Source: Leidyana gryllorum EB-2025a
Lineage: Eukaryota; Apicomplexa
DNA: 64,000 nt
Direction: 5' to 3'
Assembly (NCBI GenBank): GCA_048772705.1
Contig: JBLWGC010000036.1
Location: 186,001-250,000 of the forward strand
In this document: in pieces, positions 63,901 to 64,000 of the stretch
Numbering within the stretch: the first letter of the stretch is position 1
Layout: each line of letters starts with the position of its first letter
Program-made: the position numbers and the translations under genes
The notes under the pieces: generated by a model
What the model saw: the letters and a program-made list of their open reading frames with translations, nothing else
Databases searched by the model: none
What the model was told of the DNA's origin: nothing

Positions 63901-64000
63901 GCCTCCTGAGTCTCTGCAGCACCCTGCTCTCCCGGATTGTCCGCGACCGGCTCATAAATGAGGGCCAACCCGTTCTCTGCCCCGTCGACCGCGGGAGTCT
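60998..64000 (-). CDS. UBR1-family E3 ubiquitin ligase, C-terminal part (runs off right edge)
   Basis: N-degron ligase family; only the C-terminal 980 or so residues lie in the window and the frame is still open at base 64000. The visible part has a long acidic run (EDEEEEDDDEEEEEDGD), then a helical region (KPLCFLQLQSADATRPLFVS, PYAKSTGGERYERW). The diagnostic UBR1/2/3 C-terminal domain follows: FLPHAFYDLVRNQYKRRC, then after an intron (GAG|GTAAGG, near 61395-61455) ALCLNCGTVTCLQF, GETALHASRCGNGNGLFVL, FAPMPYLDENGEPDTQLERG, RPTFLDPEQLQRAAQV. The last intron (from 61100) gives the end ERTGRYVRQSL. The UBR box would lie outside the window; I did not identify a RING. The stop is 15 bp upstream of the TRIP4 start. 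Confidence 0.85.

Noticed and set aside
61000-63968. UBR4 (p600) as identity of the right-edge gene
   Set aside because: The Cys/His pattern and PYLDENGEPD...RGRP block are those of the UBR1/2/3 C-terminal domain, not of UBR4.
1-64000. tRNA, rRNA, transposon or virus-derived sequences
   Set aside because: I looked in the spacers and introns for cloverleaf arms, terminal repeats and reverse transcriptase, integrase or capsid motifs and saw none; a covariance and profile search would be needed to exclude small ones.

Overview
The window looks like nuclear DNA of a protist with a very compact genome: 33 protein genes are visible in 64 kb, most of them spliced. Introns are mostly about 36-70 nt with ordinary GT-AG ends, and the spacers between coding regions are often under 60 bp. 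The best lineage marker is the gene at 45961-47201, whose valine/proline/glutamate-rich repeats (VEVP, QVPKREVVEIV, VPKIEYKYVDK) are those of alveolins, the inner-membrane-complex proteins of alveolates. Together with a trehalose synthase/phosphatase fusion, short introns and extreme gene density, this points to an apicomplexan, most probably a gregarine. Perkinsids, chrompodellids and chromerids are not excluded. I saw no tRNA, rRNA, transposon, virus-derived element or CRISPR array.

Layout, left to right. 0-18.5 kb: the possible tail of a plus-strand gene, lipin (-), an isochorismatase-fold hydrolase (+), a cysteine-rich membrane protein (-), a LYC1-like acetyltransferase (+), an ABHD13-like hydrolase (-), mitochondrial citrate synthase (+), topoisomerase III (-), a 500-bp gene-free stretch with two near-identical hairpin elements, TCF25/Rqc1 (-), a secreted protein (+), a coiled-coil protein (+) and MsrA (-). 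18.5-36.9 kb: an XPR1-type SPX-EXS phosphate exporter (+), nicotinate phosphoribosyltransferase (-), a BLM-type RecQ helicase (-), a multi-spanning REEP/HVA22-like protein (+), an unknown gene (-), a HELQ/POLQ-type helicase (-) and an auxilin-like J protein (-). 36.9-50.6 kb: a phosphatase-fold protein lacking its catalytic cysteine (+), the TPS-TPP fusion (-), a filamin-repeat coiled-coil protein (-), the alveolin (-), NOP53 (-), WDR12/Ytm1 (+) and an unknown small gene (-). 50.6-64 kb: M17 leucine aminopeptidase (+), a gap with a tandem repeat, a surface protein derived from 5'-nucleotidase (+), an acidic protein (-), CDP-diacylglycerol synthase (+), a TRIP4/ASC-1 homologue (-) and the C-terminal part of a UBR1-type E3 ligase that runs off the right edge (-).

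Functional themes. Phospholipid synthesis is represented by lipin (phosphatidate to diacylglycerol) and CDP-DAG synthase (phosphatidate to CDP-DAG), which compete for one substrate. DNA repair and recombination: Top3, RecQ and the HELQ-like helicase. Ribosome assembly and quality control: NOP53, WDR12, TCF25, TRIP4. Cortical cytoskeleton: alveolin and filamin. Three proteins keep a recognisable enzyme fold but have lost catalytic residues: the dual-specificity phosphatase, the phosphatase half of TPS-TPP, and the 5'-nucleotidase relative. Gene ends are packed tightly: two convergent pairs overlap in coding sequence and one divergent pair may share its start-codon bases. All exon structures were worked out by eye from reading frame and splice consensus. 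Joins described as phase-consistent are good; the rest are approximate.
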